DNA of 64,000 bases, from NCBI RefSeq assembly GCF_014196515.1, contig NZ_JACIDV010000006.1:284059-348058 (forward strand), in the 5' to 3' direction. This document shows positions 40,048-49,395 of this stretch, piece by piece. Numbering within the stretch: the first letter of the stretch is position 1; each line of letters begins with the position of its first letter. Position numbers and translations under genes: made by a program. Origin of the DNA: Rhizobium skierniewicense. GTDB taxonomy: Bacteria > Pseudomonadota > Alphaproteobacteria > Rhizobiales > Rhizobiaceae. The notes below the pieces were generated by a model. It had not been told where the DNA came from and made no database searches. It saw nothing but the letters and a program-made list of their open reading frames with translations.

Positions 40048-40323
40048 TCAGATTTCTTCACCGAAGCGGTCGGCGACCAGTGTTTCGAGCGCTGCGAGCG
40101 CCTCTTCCGCCTGATTTCCGCTGGCCTCGACCAGAACGGTGCAGCCAGGGCTTGCCGCCAGCATCATCAAGCCCATGATCGAAGTACCGCCAACGGTCAT
40201 CCCATCCTTGGACACGGCAATGGACGCGTCGAAACCATCGACCATCTGTACGAATTTCGCGGAGGCGCGTGCGTGGAGGCCACGCTTGTTGACGATCAGC
40301 AATTCCCGCGAAAGAGACGACAT
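40048..40323 (-). CDS. phosphocarrier protein HPr
   Basis: Small PTS phosphocarrier of 91 residues. The active-site histidine is His17 in KRGLHARASAKF. The regulatory serine region is GGTSIMGLMMLAASPG, with Ser48 at the position phosphorylated by HPr kinase. It lies 15 bases downstream of the EIIA gene on the same strand, with hprK one gene further up. No sugar permease (EIIB/EIIC) is nearby, so it probably serves regulation rather than sugar transport. Confidence 0.96.
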   Translation of the reverse strand: MSSLSRELLIVNKRGLHARASAKFVQMVDGFDASIAVSKDGMTVGGTSIMGLMMLAASPGCTVLVEASGNQAEEALAALETLVADRFGEEI

Positions 40324-40338
40324 CCAGCGATCTTCTTC

Positions 40339-40740
40339 TTATTTGCCGCTGAGAACGCGGCTGGCGACGTTGATATATTTTCTGCCAGCATCCGAGGCCT
40401 CCTGCAAGGCCTTCTCCATGTTATCTTCGACGCGGATACCCGCCAGTTTGATGAGCATGGGCAGGTTGACGCCTGCAATGACTTCGACATTGCCGCTGTT
40501 CATGACGGAGATCGCCAGATTGGACGGCGTTCCGCCAAACATATCGGTCAGGATGATGACACCATTGCCGTCATTGGCGCGTGTCACGGCGTCGATAATA
40601 TCCTGCCTGCGCTGGTCCATGTCATCTTCGGGACCGATACACACCGTCTCGATCAATTTCTGAGGTCCGACCACATGCTCTACGGCGTGGCGGAACTCCT
40701 CAGCCAGCTTGCCATGAGTGACAAGCACCAGTCCGATCAT
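40339..40740 (-). CDS. PTS EIIA component, mannose/sorbose family
   Basis: A 133-residue EIIA-Man domain. It opens MIGLVLVTHGKLAEEF, where the histidine of VTHG (His9) is the phosphorylated residue, and contains VIILTDMFGGTPSNLA, a family signature. The ATG at 40740 follows a GGGAGCG site; the longer frame upstream is not conserved. With HPr and HprK and no transport subunits it forms the incomplete, regulatory PTS common in alphaproteobacteria. Its start overlaps no gene: hprK ends at 40866, 125 bases upstream. Confidence 0.94.
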   Translation of the reverse strand: MIGLVLVTHGKLAEEFRHAVEHVVGPQKLIETVCIGPEDDMDQRRQDIIDAVTRANDGNGVIILTDMFGGTPSNLAISVMNSGNVEVIAGVNLPMLIKLAGIRVEDNMEKALQEASDAGRKYINVASRVLSGK

Positions 40741-40865
40741 GAAACGCTCCCTTGCACACGCATTATGATTGCCGACTATCGCAATGCCGCAATCATGTCT
40801 ATCGGTGGGGCCACATCTTGATGAGGAAAAATCGAAGCGCAAGCCCCAAATCGCCCGATTTCCGT

Positions 40866-41330
40866 TCACATTCCCTTGGTTATGAAAAGATTCTGAGCAA
40901 GTGCAGCAAATTTTCCATAGGGGGTGATGCTGTCACGCGGAATACGCACAAGCGGCAACGATGCGCTCGCACCCAATTCAAGCCTCTCGTTTTCAGGTGG
41001 CAGGCGAGGGCTCTCCGGCGACGGCATCGACGTGATCGCACAATGCATTTCGGCAGACGCCACGCTTTTGAGCGATATAATCCCGCTGCCGCGCAGTTCC
41101 AACAGCCCGGCAATAGCGGCCGGACGGTTGGCTATCACCGTCCCGCCGCTGCAGGTCATCAACACCTGATCATCGGCCACCAAAGCCGCTTCCAGGCCGC
41201 AGCGCTGGGCTTCCGTGATGAAACTGAATGCCATTTCGCTTTTGCCGCTGCCGGAGGGTCCAACGAACAACAATCCGGTCTTGCCGATGACGATGGCCGT
41301 TGCGTGAAGATTGGGAGGATCAACGCTCAT
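40866..41330 (-). CDS. hprK: HPr kinase/phosphorylase, short C-terminal-domain form
   Basis: Phosphorylates and dephosphorylates HPr on its regulatory serine. The P-loop GPSGSGKS lies at residues 24-31 of only 154. The N-terminal domain of Gram-positive HprK (about 130 residues) is absent, which is the usual alphaproteobacterial form. Its start overlaps the chvG stop by 11 bases, so the kinase is translated together with the ChvG/ChvI envelope-stress system. Linkage of ChvGI-type genes with HprK and EIIA is known in rhizobia and Brucella. Confidence 0.93.
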   Translation of the reverse strand: MSVDPPNLHATAIVIGKTGLLFVGPSGSGKSEMAFSFITEAQRCGLEAALVADDQVLMTCSGGTVIANRPAAIAGLLELRGSGIISLKSVASAEMHCAITSMPSPESPRLPPENERLELGASASLPLVRIPRDSITPYGKFAALAQNLFITKGM

Positions 41331-43107
41331 GATGGGCAGCAGGAAGCGACAGGCTGAAACGTGCGCCGGAAATCACGCCGTATGTGTCGAGAATATTATC
41401 CGCCTTCAGTGTACCGCCGTGGGCTTCGGCGATCTGGCGGCTGATGGAAAGGCCAAGACCCGAATTCTGGCCAAACCCTTCGCTGGCGGGGCGGTCGGTG
41501 TAGAAACGCTCGAAAATGCGGTCGATGTCCTCAGCCTGAATGCCGGGCCCGTTGTCCTCGACACGCACGATGCAACGATCCTTCTGGCGCAGAAGATGCA
41601 CGACGATCCGCCCGCCATCCTGCGACACGAAGGAACGCGCATTCTCGATGAGGTTGGTGATGATCTGACCGATCCGCAGATCATGGCCATTGACGATGTA
41701 ACTGGTCTTGGTACCAGGCTTGTGATCGACCACATAATCGATCGTGACGCTCTTTTTCTTGGCGCTGATCTGCCGGGATATTTCGACCAGATTGCCGAGC
41801 ACGACTTCCAGATCGACAGGTGACGCATCGACGCGCGCCAGTTCCGCATCCAGACGTGATGCGTCGGAGATGTCGCTGATCAACCGGTCCAGACGGCGCA
41901 CATCATGGAAGATGATTTCAGTCAGCCGCTGTTTGGATTCCTCTGTCTTGGCGCGTGGCAATGTCTCGACAGCGCTGCGCAGCGACGTCAGCGGGTTTTT
42001 CAGCTCGTGGCTGACATCGGCGGCGAAACTTTCGATGGCGTCGATGCGGTCATAGAGCGCATTGGTCATTTCGCGCAGGGCAATGGAGAGATTGCCGATC
42101 TCATCCTGACGCGCCGAGAAATCGGGGATTTCCTCGCGTGCCTTGGCTCCGCGCCGCACACGGATGGCGGCAGCGGACAGGCGGCGCAAGGGTGTTGCGA
42201 TGGTGGACGACAGCAGCAGCGAAAGCACGATATTGACGAGGGTCGCGATACCGAAGACGCGCATGATCGCCAGGCGCTCGGCATGAACGATCTTGTCAAT
42301 ATCACCGGCCTGCGTGGACAGGAGCAACACACCCAGCACGGCGCGGAAGCGTTGGACGGGCACCGCGACGGAAACGATCAGTTCACCCTTTTCGGTCACA
42401 CGGACGACGGCACCACGCACGCCGGTCAGCGCATTCATTACTTCAGGGTAAATCGAGCCATCGCCACCCGGCGTTTCCTTGTAGAGCGGCAGGCTGCTGG
42501 GTTGCAGCATGCGGTTGAAGATACTGGCGACCCAATCGCCCCATGTCTGCGTTTCAGGCGTGACCGGCGGTAGATCGTAACGCAGCACCTGACCGCGGGA
42601 ATACAGATGGCGCGAATCCAGCAGGATGTTGGCATCCGCGTCGAACAGGCGTGCACGTGTTCTCGTGGGAGAGATCAATCTGCGCAGTACCGGCGCTACG
42701 CGCTCGGGATTGATAGGGAAAGACAGGTCTTCGTCATTGGGTACCGGCGTGATGCTCTGACCGGCCTGCAACTCCAGCAGCTTTTCAGGATTGATGGTAA
42801 TGGAGTTCGTATCGACCGAAGCGGATGCCGAGATAGCGCCTGCGATGATTTCGCCCTGGGTCAGCAGACTTTCGACGCGGGCATCGATCAGACCCTCGCG
42901 AAATTGATTGAGGTAGAGGATACCACCGACAAGCACCACGGTCGCCGCGACATTGAAAAACAGAATGCGTCGCGTCAGGCTGGAAAAGACGGCATTGCCG
43001 AAAATACGCCGGACGATCGTCAGCGGATGAATACGATGCCGCCGACCGCTCTCACGGTCGTCGGCATCGGTATGATCCGATACGCTGTCCTGCATTTTGT
43101 TCAGCAA
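41320..43107 (-). CDS. chvG: two-component sensor histidine kinase ChvG (ExoS family)
   Basis: Inner-membrane sensor of acid and envelope state. Two transmembrane helices (about 48-66 and 284-303) flank a periplasmic domain of roughly 215 residues. HAMP follows, then an H box FAADVSHELKNPLTSL with His367, and a HATPase with N box LIENARSFV, EDNGPGIQAEDI and GLGLSISRQIAEAHGG. It has 595 residues. It lies 52 bases downstream of chvI. In Agrobacterium ChvG/ChvI is essential for acid-induced virulence functions; in Sinorhizobium the pair controls succinoglycan and motility. Confidence 0.96.
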   Translation of the reverse strand: MLNKMQDSVSDHTDADDRESGRRHRIHPLTIVRRIFGNAVFSSLTRRILFFNVAATVVLVGGILYLNQFREGLIDARVESLLTQGEIIAGAISASASVDTNSITINPEKLLELQAGQSITPVPNDEDLSFPINPERVAPVLRRLISPTRTRARLFDADANILLDSRHLYSRGQVLRYDLPPVTPETQTWGDWVASIFNRMLQPSSLPLYKETPGGDGSIYPEVMNALTGVRGAVVRVTEKGELIVSVAVPVQRFRAVLGVLLLSTQAGDIDKIVHAERLAIMRVFGIATLVNIVLSLLLSSTIATPLRRLSAAAIRVRRGAKAREEIPDFSARQDEIGNLSIALREMTNALYDRIDAIESFAADVSHELKNPLTSLRSAVETLPRAKTEESKQRLTEIIFHDVRRLDRLISDISDASRLDAELARVDASPVDLEVVLGNLVEISRQISAKKKSVTIDYVVDHKPGTKTSYIVNGHDLRIGQIITNLIENARSFVSQDGGRIVVHLLRQKDRCIVRVEDNGPGIQAEDIDRIFERFYTDRPASEGFGQNSGLGLSISRQIAEAHGGTLKADNILDTYGVISGARFSLSLPAAHHER

Positions 43108-43159
43108 CGTCGTCCCTCAGCGCCGCGATATCGCGGCGTCACATCATGGCTGCCGTATC

Positions 43160-43885
43160 TCAGGCCGCTTCGCGGAAGCGATATCCTACGCCGTACAGCG
43201 TTTCAATCATGTCGAAGTCGTTATCGACGAGTTTGAACTTCTTGCGAAGACGCTTGATATGGCTGTCGATGGTTCTGTCATCGACATAGACCTGCTCGTC
43301 ATAGGCGGCGTCCATCAGCGCATCGCGGCTTTTGACCACACCGGGGCGCTGCGCCAGCGAGTGCAGGATGAGGAATTCGGTGACCGTCAATGTCACAGGC
43401 TCGCCCTTCCAGGTGCAGGTGTGGCGTTCCTGATCCATGGCGAGCTGGCCACGCTCCAGCGTACGGGCCTGCTGGTCTGCGGTGGGCTTGAGCGGGCTCG
43501 CTCCGGGAACGGCGGCGTCGCGGCTGCTGGCACGGCGAAGGATCGCCTTGACGCGCTCCACCAGAAGACGCTGGGAGAAGGGCTTGGTGATGAAATCGTC
43601 AGCGCCCATCTTGAGACCGAACAGCTCATCGATTTCCTCGTCCTTGGAGGTGAGGAAAATCACAGGCAGATCCGACTTCTGACGCAGACGCCGCAACAGC
43701 TCCATGCCATCCATGCGCGGCATCTTGATGTCAAAGATCGCGAGTTGCGGTGGGCGTGCGATCAATCCATCCAGAGCGGAAGCGCCGTCGGTGTACGTCT
43801 CGACCTTGTATCCTTCCGCTTCGAGCGCAATCGAAACGGACGTCAAAATATTTCGGTCATCGTCCACAAGCGCAATAGTCTGCAT
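43160..43885 (-). CDS. chvI: two-component response regulator ChvI
   Basis: OmpR-type transcription regulator. The receiver domain starts [14 protein letters not shown], with the phospho-acceptor Asp52 in [14 protein letters not shown] and [15 protein letters not shown] at its end. The C-terminal winged helix has [20 protein letters not shown] and [17 protein letters not shown] start at ATG 43885 (241 residues); an earlier ATG at 43906 or 43900 would add 5-7 residues. It is first in chvI-chvG-hprK-EIIA-HPr and diverges from pckA across an AT-rich gap. Confidence 0.97.
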   Translation of the reverse strand: MQTIALVDDDRNILTSVSIALEAEGYKVETYTDGASALDGLIARPPQLAIFDIKMPRMDGMELLRRLRQKSDLPVIFLTSKDEEIDELFGLKMGADDFITKPFSQRLLVERVKAILRRASSRDAAVPGASPLKPTADQQARTLERGQLAMDQERHTCTWKGEPVTLTVTEFLILHSLAQRPGVVKSRDALMDAAYDEQVYVDDRTIDSHIKRLRKKFKLVDNDFDMIETLYGVGYRFREAA

Positions 43886-44224
43886 AAAATTGGTCTCCAT
43901 CGTCATAATATTTTACTCCCGACATCCCATCCCAGCCAAGGTTGTGCGCCGTGAGCATTTCTCATGAGTATAAAGGTGGAACAAATTGTGGCAAAGAAAA
44001 ACAGACGTATCGCCGCCGATTTATGAGCAGTAATTTTCGTGGATCGGAACTTTGCCGGTGAGAGACACGAACTAAACCGATTTAAAACGAAATAAAATCT
44101 TTTAAATCGATTAATATATTGAATTTATTGAATTATTTAAATTGATGCCTTGTTTTTTCAAATTGACGAGATTAATTTCAGGACACATTTTAATGCTTTC
44201 GTCTTTTGAAAAAGGAACGCGCCC
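43886..44224. promoter_or_regulatory. AT-rich divergent regulatory region chvI / pckA
   Basis: 339 bases between divergent chvI and pckA with no gene. The pckA side (about 44080-44150) is very AT-rich and contains TATTGAATT twice in tandem (44117-44125 and 44126-44134) plus several TTTAAA-type blocks. In Agrobacterium pckA is known to be acid-induced and ChvGI-dependent, so binding sites for ChvI are expected here; I cannot assign a specific box. Confidence 0.5.
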
Positions 44225-45835
44225 GTGAAGGAACTTGGAGTACGTAATCCTGAAAACGGTGTGTCGGCGTTGGGCCTGTCCGCTGTTGCCGCCGTGCATT
44301 ATAACCTTATCGAGGGTGAATTGTACGAGCACGCCATCCGCAATGGCGAAGCAGACATCACCGCCGACGGCGCGCTTCGGGCCGTAACCGGCCAGCACAC
44401 CGGCCGTTCCCCCAAGGACAAATTCGTCGTTCGCGACGCCTCCACGGAAGACAGCATTTGGTGGGACAACAACAAGCCGTTGTCGCCTGAGCATTTCGAT
44501 ATCCTCCACAAGGATATGCTGGCCCATGCGGCCGGCAAGACGCTTTATGTGCAGGACCTGATCGGTGGTGCCGACGAAGACAACGCGCTTCCCACCCGCG
44601 TCGTGACCGAGCTTGCATGGCACGGTCTGTTCATCCGCAATCTTCTGATCCGCCCGTCGCGTGAAAAGCTTGGCGCGTTCAAACAGAAGCTGACGATCAT
44701 CAATCTGCCGAGCTTCAAGGCCGATCCGGCCCGTCACGGCGTCCGCACAGAGACCGTCATCGCCTGTGACCTGACCAAGGGCCTGGTCCTGATCGGTGGC
44801 ACCTCCTATGCCGGTGAGAACAAGAAGTCTGTCTTCACTGTTCTGAACTACCTGTTGCCGGCCAAGGGCGTGATGCCGATGCATTGCTCCGCCAATGTCG
44901 GCCCCGATGGCGATGCCGCCGTGTTCTTCGGTCTCTCCGGCACCGGCAAGACCACGCTGTCTGCCGATCCATCGCGCACGCTCATCGGCGATGACGAGCA
45001 CGGATGGGGCGAAGATGGCATCTTCAACTTCGAAGGCGGCTGCTATGCCAAGGCCATCAAGCTTTCGGCCGAAGCCGAGCCTGAGATTTATGCCGCAACG
45101 CGCCGCTTCGGCACGGTTCTGGAGAACGTCGTTCTTGACGAAAACCGCGTTCCCAATTTCGACGACACGTCGCTGACGGAAAATACCCGCAGTGCCTATC
45201 CTCTACACTTCATTCCGAATGCATCCGACACGGGTCTGGCTGGTCATCCGAAAACCATTATCATGTTGACAGCGGACGCTTTCGGCGTGCTGCCACCGAT
45301 CGCGCGTTTGACGCCGGAACAGGCCATGTACCACTTCCTGTCCGGTTATACGGCAAAGGTTGCCGGCACGGAAAAGGGCGTTACCGAGCCGGAAGCAACC
45401 TTCTCCACCTGCTTCGGTGCCCCTTTCATGCCGCGCCACCCGGCGGAATACGGCAATCTGCTGCGCGATCTGATCGGCAAACACGGCGTCGATTGCTGGC
45501 TGGTCAACACCGGCTGGACCGGTGGCGCCTACGGCATCGGCAAGCGTATGCCCATCAAGGCAACCCGCGCGCTTCTGAGTGCAGCCCTGACGGGCGAACT
45601 GAAAAACGGCCAGTTCCGCACCGATGTCAATTTCGGCTTTGCGGTTCCGACAGCGCTCGAAGGCATCGACAATGGCATTCTCGACCCGCGTTCGACGTGG
45701 GCCGATGGCGCAGCCTACGATGCGCAGGCCAAGAAGCTCGTTTCCATGTTCGTTACGAACTTCACCAAGTTTGAAGATCATGTGGACGGCAAGGTTCGCG
45801 ACGCAGCCCCTGGTATGTTGGCCGCTGCCGAGTAA
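44225..45835 (+). CDS. pckA: phosphoenolpyruvate carboxykinase (ATP)
   Basis: Gluconeogenic enzyme converting oxaloacetate and ATP to PEP, CO2 and ADP. The kinase P-loop [16 protein letters not shown], substrate loop [13 protein letters not shown], and metal-site DDEHGWG are all intact. Its 536 residues are normal for the ATP type. The start is GTG 44225 with an AAAGGAA site upstream. It is divergent from chvI; in Agrobacterium the adjacent ChvGI system regulates this gene and it contributes to virulence. A parS-like site and a terminator follow the stop. Confidence 0.98.
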   Translation: MKELGVRNPENGVSALGLSAVAAVHYNLIEGELYEHAIRNGEADITADGALRAVTGQHTGRSPKDKFVVRDASTEDSIWWDNNKPLSPEHFDILHKDMLAHAAGKTLYVQDLIGGADEDNALPTRVVTELAWHGLFIRNLLIRPSREKLGAFKQKLTIINLPSFKADPARHGVRTETVIACDLTKGLVLIGGTSYAGENKKSVFTVLNYLLPAKGVMPMHCSANVGPDGDAAVFFGLSGTGKTTLSADPSRTLIGDDEHGWGEDGIFNFEGGCYAKAIKLSAEAEPEIYAATRRFGTVLENVVLDENRVPNFDDTSLTENTRSAYPLHFIPNASDTGLAGHPKTIIMLTADAFGVLPPIARLTPEQAMYHFLSGYTAKVAGTEKGVTEPEATFSTCFGAPFMPRHPAEYGNLLRDLIGKHGVDCWLVNTGWTGGAYGIGKRMPIKATRALLSAALTGELKNGQFRTDVNFGFAVPTALEGIDNGILDPRSTWADGAAYDAQAKKLVSMFVTNFTKFEDHVDGKVRDAAPGMLAAAE

Positions 45836-45847
45836 ACATTTGAAAAT

Positions 45848-45863
45848 GAATTCACGTGAAACC
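45848..45863. other. parS-like site 5 (weak)
   Basis: GAATTCACGTGAAACC matches parS at 12 of 16 positions, with the TTCACGTGAAAC core preserved. It is about 39 kb from the candidate origin and its right end forms part of the pckA terminator stem. Confidence 0.5.
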
Positions 45864-45885
45864 CGGCCTCGCGCCGGGTTTTTTC
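45859..45885 (+). terminator. Rho-independent terminator of pckA
   Basis: AAACCCGGC (45859-45867) pairs with GCCGGGTTT (45873-45881) across a 5-base loop and is followed by a T-run. The left arm overlaps the parS-like palindrome. Confidence 0.88.
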
Positions 45886-45911
45886 ATGGATAGCCTGTAG
45901 TGGAGTTGTGC

Positions 45912-45942
45912 CGTCATCCTCGGGACAAGCCCGAGTATGACG
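45912..45942. repeat. REP-like palindromic intergenic repeat
   Basis: CGTCATCCTCGGG (45912-45924) and CCCGAGTATGACG (45930-45942) form a 13-bp stem with one mismatch and a 5-base loop. The GTCATCCTCGGG motif is a familiar intergenic palindrome in many alphaproteobacterial genomes. It lies between pckA and arfB. Confidence 0.7.
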
Positions 45943-46048
45943 TCGAGAGAGGGCTGAGCCTTGCGTGTTGTGGGCTTAACCGTTTCATAGAACGCGGAAG
46001 GTTTTCATTCTCACCGATCTGTGGCATCACCGCTTCCGGAGAACGAAC

Positions 46049-46483
46049 ATGGCCAGCGCCGCGCTATTTATCAGCAACAGGATCACGATTGCCGGATGGG
46101 AACTGACGGAGCAATTCGTGCTGGCTGGCGGGCCGGGCGGGCAGAACGTCAACAAGGTTTCGACAGCCGTTCAGCTGTTCTATGACGTCGCCAATTCGCC
46201 GTCTCTCTCGGATCGCGTCAAGACCAATCTTCTTCACCTCGGGGGCAGGCGTGTCTCGAAGGATGGCGTCCTGATGATTGAAGCCAACCGGTTTCGGACG
46301 CAGGAACGAAACCGCGAGGATGCACGCGAGCGCTTGAAGGAACTGGTCCTGAAGGCCGCAGAACCGCCGCCGCCTGCGCGCCGGGCCACCAAGCCCACCA
46401 AGGGTTCGGTGGAAAGACGTTTGAAAGCCAAATCTGGCCGTTCCGACGTCAAGAAGATGCGCAGCAGGCCCGAAAAGGAATAG
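46049..46483 (+). CDS. arfB: alternative ribosome-rescue factor / peptidyl-tRNA hydrolase ArfB
   Basis: Codon-independent release factor that frees stalled ribosomes. The 144-residue protein has the catalytic GGQ motif in VLAGGPGGQNVNKVST. Its C-terminal basic tail (KPTKGSVERRLKAKSGR onward) is the part that sits in the empty mRNA channel. It lacks the stop-codon-reading domain of RF1 and RF2. It is convergent with coaA, separated by an intergenic repeat. Confidence 0.93.
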   Translation: MASAALFISNRITIAGWELTEQFVLAGGPGGQNVNKVSTAVQLFYDVANSPSLSDRVKTNLLHLGGRRVSKDGVLMIEANRFRTQERNREDARERLKELVLKAAEPPPPARRATKPTKGSVERRLKAKSGRSDVKKMRSRPEKE

Positions 46484-46489
46484 GGTCAG

Positions 46490-46558
46490 AGCAATCCCCG
46501 CAAAAGTTGGAACCGCTTTTGCGTCTGGAACTGCGCTCAACAACGGCTCTAGAGCTTT
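46490..46558. repeat. imperfect palindromic intergenic repeat (Rhizobiaceae type)
   Basis: An inner hairpin GCAAAAG (46500-46506) / CTTTTGC (46516-46522) is followed by GTCTGGAACTGCG, with AGAGC near the left end and GGCTCT near the right. From memory this resembles a widespread rhizobial intergenic repeat built around CAAAAG...CTTTTG and GGAATTGCG. It fills the space between convergent arfB and coaA and overlaps the coaA stop. It may serve as the terminator. Confidence 0.5.
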
Positions 46559-47550
46559 CGAAGCGCCACCGTGTCGATCAGGTGGTTCTGGCCCTTGCGC
46601 AGGATCAGATCGGCTCTCGGGCGCGTCGGCACGATATTGCGCCGCAGATTTTTCAGGTTGATGTTTTCCCAGAGACCTTCGGCAATCGCCATGGCCGCTT
46701 CTTCCGAAATCGAAGCATAGCGATTGAAATAGGATGACGGATCGCGAAACGCGGTCTGGCGAAGGTTCATGAAGCGGTTGACGTACCAATGGTGAATCAA
46801 GGCCTCATCGGCGTCGATATAGATCGAAAAATCGAAGAAATCGGACACGATTGGCACGATGCGCCCGCCTTCCGGCAAATCGCGAGATTGCAGGACGTTG
46901 ATGCCCTCGAAAATGAGAATGTCGGGCCGGTCGATAGTGGTGAATTCGTTGGGCACCACATCATAGGTCAGGTGGGAGTAGCTCGGCGCCTTCACATCCG
47001 GCTGCCCGGCCTTGATGGCCGATAGGAACCGCAAGAGAGAGCCGATGTCATAGCTTTCTGGAAAGCCCTTTCGCTCCATCAGGTTTTCCCGCCGCAACAC
47101 CTCGTTGGGATAGAGGAAACCATCTGTCGTGATGAGATCGACCTTCGGGCTGGACGGCCAGCGGGCTAGAAGCTCTTTCAGGATACGCGCCGTGGTCGAT
47201 TTGCCAACGGCAACGGAACCGGCAATGCCGATAACGAAGGGTGTCTTGTCCACGCCGGCCATATTGAGAAACCGGTTGCGCTGATCAAACAGCACCTGCG
47301 ATGCCTCGACATGGGTCGATAGGAGGCGCGACAGTGACAGGTAAATGCGCTTGACCTCGTCCATGTCGATAGGGTCGTTCAGCGAACGCAGCCGTTTCAA
47401 TTCGTCAGCCGACAGCGTCATCGGCGTGTCGGCGCGGAATTTCGACCATTCTTCCGAGCTGAAGAAGTGGTAGGGGGAATATTCGTCGGGGCGGAAATGA
47501 TCGAGCGTGTTCGGCATGCCTTGTCCTCCCATGCGTGCCACGGTCGTCAT
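46549..47550 (-). CDS. coaA: type I pantothenate kinase
   Basis: First committed step of coenzyme A synthesis, phosphorylating pantothenate. P-loop [32 protein letters not shown] and [11 protein letters not shown] (substrate region), then [13 protein letters not shown] and [11 protein letters not shown] segments are typical of the bacterial type I enzyme. The ATG at 47550 overlaps the hisE stop (ATGA), giving 333 residues; a later ATG at 47517 (MPNTLDHF) is also possible. It is last in the his cluster, a known rhizobial arrangement. Confidence 0.95.
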   Translation of the reverse strand: MTTVARMGGQGMPNTLDHFRPDEYSPYHFFSSEEWSKFRADTPMTLSADELKRLRSLNDPIDMDEVKRIYLSLSRLLSTHVEASQVLFDQRNRFLNMAGVDKTPFVIGIAGSVAVGKSTTARILKELLARWPSSPKVDLITTDGFLYPNEVLRRENLMERKGFPESYDIGSLLRFLSAIKAGQPDVKAPSYSHLTYDVVPNEFTTIDRPDILIFEGINVLQSRDLPEGGRIVPIVSDFFDFSIYIDADEALIHHWYVNRFMNLRQTAFRDPSSYFNRYASISEEAAMAIAEGLWENINLKNLRRNIVPTRPRADLILRKGQNHLIDTVALRKL

Positions 47551-47870
47551 GGACTAGGCCTCGATTCCTTTTCCTGAAGTCCGGATTGTCCGGTGCGGCG
47601 TTCCAGCTCCGCCAGAACATCGCTAAGCGGAATATCTGCGATCTTGAGCACGACCAGCAGGTGGTAGAGCAGATCGGCGGCCTCATCCCTCAGGTTCTTG
47701 CGATCATGGGATATGGCGGCGATCACGGCTTCCACCGCCTCTTCGCCCAGCTTCTTGGCAGCGCGGGGTTGGCCCGCAGCCACAAGCTTGGCCGTCCAGG
47801 ATTGCTCAGGCGAGGCGCTGGCGCGTTCAGCGACGATGCGCTCCAGATCGGAAAGGGAAAAGCTGGTCAT
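47547..47870 (-). CDS. hisE: phosphoribosyl-ATP pyrophosphatase
   Basis: Second step of histidine synthesis, hydrolysing PR-ATP to PR-AMP. The MazG-like helical signature is [33 protein letters not shown], with the metal-binding acidic residues. Its 107 residues match a stand-alone HisE. It lies 16 bases after hisF and overlaps coaA by 4 bases. The partner hisI is not in this window. Confidence 0.95.
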   Translation of the reverse strand: MTSFSLSDLERIVAERASASPEQSWTAKLVAAGQPRAAKKLGEEAVEAVIAAISHDRKNLRDEAADLLYHLLVVLKIADIPLSDVLAELERRTGQSGLQEKESRPSP

Positions 47871-47886
47871 CTCTCGCTACCTTGGC

Positions 47887-48663
47887 TTAATCGAGGCGCA
47901 TGGCGATGCCATGCTCGGCCATATAGGCCTTGGCTTCACCAATGGAATAGGTGCCGAAATGGAAGATCGAGGCCGCAAGAACCGCCGTCGCGTGGCCATC
48001 CCGCACACCAGCAACAAGATCATCCAGTGTGCCGACGCCGCCCGAAGCGATCACAGGCACGCGGACCTGATCGGCGATGGTGCGCGTCAGCGCAATGTCG
48101 TAACCGCTTTTGGTGCCATCGCGGTCCATGGAGGTGATGAGCAATTCGCCAGCACCGCGATCCACCATCTTGATGGCGAATTCAACGGCGTCGATACCCG
48201 TCGGCTGGCGGCCGCCATGGGTAAAGATTTCCCAGCGATCCGTTTCGCCAGCAACTGACACTTTCTTGGCATCGATGGAAACAACAATGCACTGATTGCC
48301 GAACTTATCCGCCGCCTGCGCCACGAAATCCGGGTCTTTCACGGCAGCGGAATTGATCGAGACCTTGTCGGCACCGCACAGCAGCAGCTTGCGAATATCT
48401 GACACGGCCCGAACGCCACCGCCGACCGTGACCGGCATGAAGCAATGGTCCGCCGTGCGCGACACCACATCGAAAATCGTATCGCGGTTATCGGATGAGG
48501 CAGTGATATCGAGGAAGCAAAGCTCATCGGCACCGGCGGCATCATAGGCTTTCGCCGCCTCCACCGGATCACCGGCATCGATCAGATCGACGAAGTTCAC
48601 GCCTTTGACGACACGGCCATCTTTCACGTCGAGGCAGGGAATAATGCGGGCCTTGAGGGTCAT
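47887..48663 (-). CDS. hisF: imidazole glycerol phosphate synthase cyclase subunit
   Basis: TIM-barrel cyclase that combines ammonia from HisH with PRFAR to give IGP and AICAR. It has the family opening [19 protein letters not shown] with the catalytic aspartate, VTVGGGVRA, and [13 protein letters not shown] at the phosphate site. Its 258 residues are normal. The start overlaps the hisA stop by 4 bases, so the two related barrels are translationally coupled. Confidence 0.97.
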   Translation of the reverse strand: MTLKARIIPCLDVKDGRVVKGVNFVDLIDAGDPVEAAKAYDAAGADELCFLDITASSDNRDTIFDVVSRTADHCFMPVTVGGGVRAVSDIRKLLLCGADKVSINSAAVKDPDFVAQAADKFGNQCIVVSIDAKKVSVAGETDRWEIFTHGGRQPTGIDAVEFAIKMVDRGAGELLITSMDRDGTKSGYDIALTRTIADQVRVPVIASGGVGTLDDLVAGVRDGHATAVLAASIFHFGTYSIGEAKAYMAEHGIAMRLD

Positions 48664-49394
48664 GCGCGGGCCTCCTTGATCAACGCCAACGCGTTTGCCG
48701 GGTCGATGCGGCCATCATAGAGCGCGCGACCGGAGATCGCGCCTTCCAGCTTGGCTGCATCCGGCTCCAGCATACGCTTGATGTCCTCGATGGAGGCCAG
48801 ACCACCCGAGGCGATGACGGGGATGGAAACGGCGTCTGCCAGTTCCAGCGTGGATGACCAGTTGATACCGGCCAGAATGCCGTCTCGGTCTATATCGGTG
48901 TAGATGATGGCTGCAACGCCCGCACCCTCGAAACGCTTGGCCAGTTCGATCACCCCGAGCTCAGACGCTTCCGCCCAGCCCTCCACGGCCACCTTGCCGC
49001 CCTTGGCATCGATGCCGACGGCGACCTGTCCGGGAAAACGCGTGCAGGCTTCGATCACCAGAACCGGATCTCGAACGGCGACCGTGCCGAGAATGACACG
49101 GGCAAGACCACGGTTCAGCCACGCCTCGATATGCTCCAGCGTTCGGATACCGCCACCCAGTTGCACCGGGTTTTTCGTTGATTTCAAGATAGCGTCCACA
49201 GCGTCGCCATTGACCGTCTGCCCTGCGAACGCGCCGTTCAGATCCACCACATGCAGCCATTCGAAGCCTTGGTCCTCGAAGGCTTTGGCTTGTGCGCCGG
49301 GGTCCTCGTTGTAAACGGTGGCCTGCTCCATATCGCCAAGCTTGAGGCGAACGCACTGGCCGTCTTTAAGGTCGATTGCAGGAAATAGGATCAT
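48660..49394 (-). CDS. hisA: ProFAR isomerase (phosphoribosylformimino-5-aminoimidazole carboxamide ribotide isomerase)
   Basis: Fourth-step isomerase of histidine synthesis. It opens [17 protein letters not shown] with the catalytic aspartate and contains [29 protein letters not shown] with the second catalytic aspartate, and [17 protein letters not shown] 49394 gives 244 residues; the open frame extends upstream without homology. It starts one base after the hisH stop region and overlaps hisF. Confidence 0.97.
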   Translation of the reverse strand: MILFPAIDLKDGQCVRLKLGDMEQATVYNEDPGAQAKAFEDQGFEWLHVVDLNGAFAGQTVNGDAVDAILKSTKNPVQLGGGIRTLEHIEAWLNRGLARVILGTVAVRDPVLVIEACTRFPGQVAVGIDAKGGKVAVEGWAEASELGVIELAKRFEGAGVAAIIYTDIDRDGILAGINWSSTLELADAVSIPVIASGGLASIEDIKRMLEPDAAKLEGAISGRALYDGRIDPANALALIKEARA

Positions 49395-49395
49395 G

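Noticed and set aside
39325..40821. Long plus-strand open frame (498 codons) opposite ahcY, HPr and EIIA
   Set aside because: It crosses several real genes and the ahcY operator region; no family resemblance.
40866..41330. hprK as a truncated pseudogene
   Set aside because: Although half the length of Gram-positive HprK, the short kinase-domain-only form is normal in alphaproteobacteria and the P-loop is intact.
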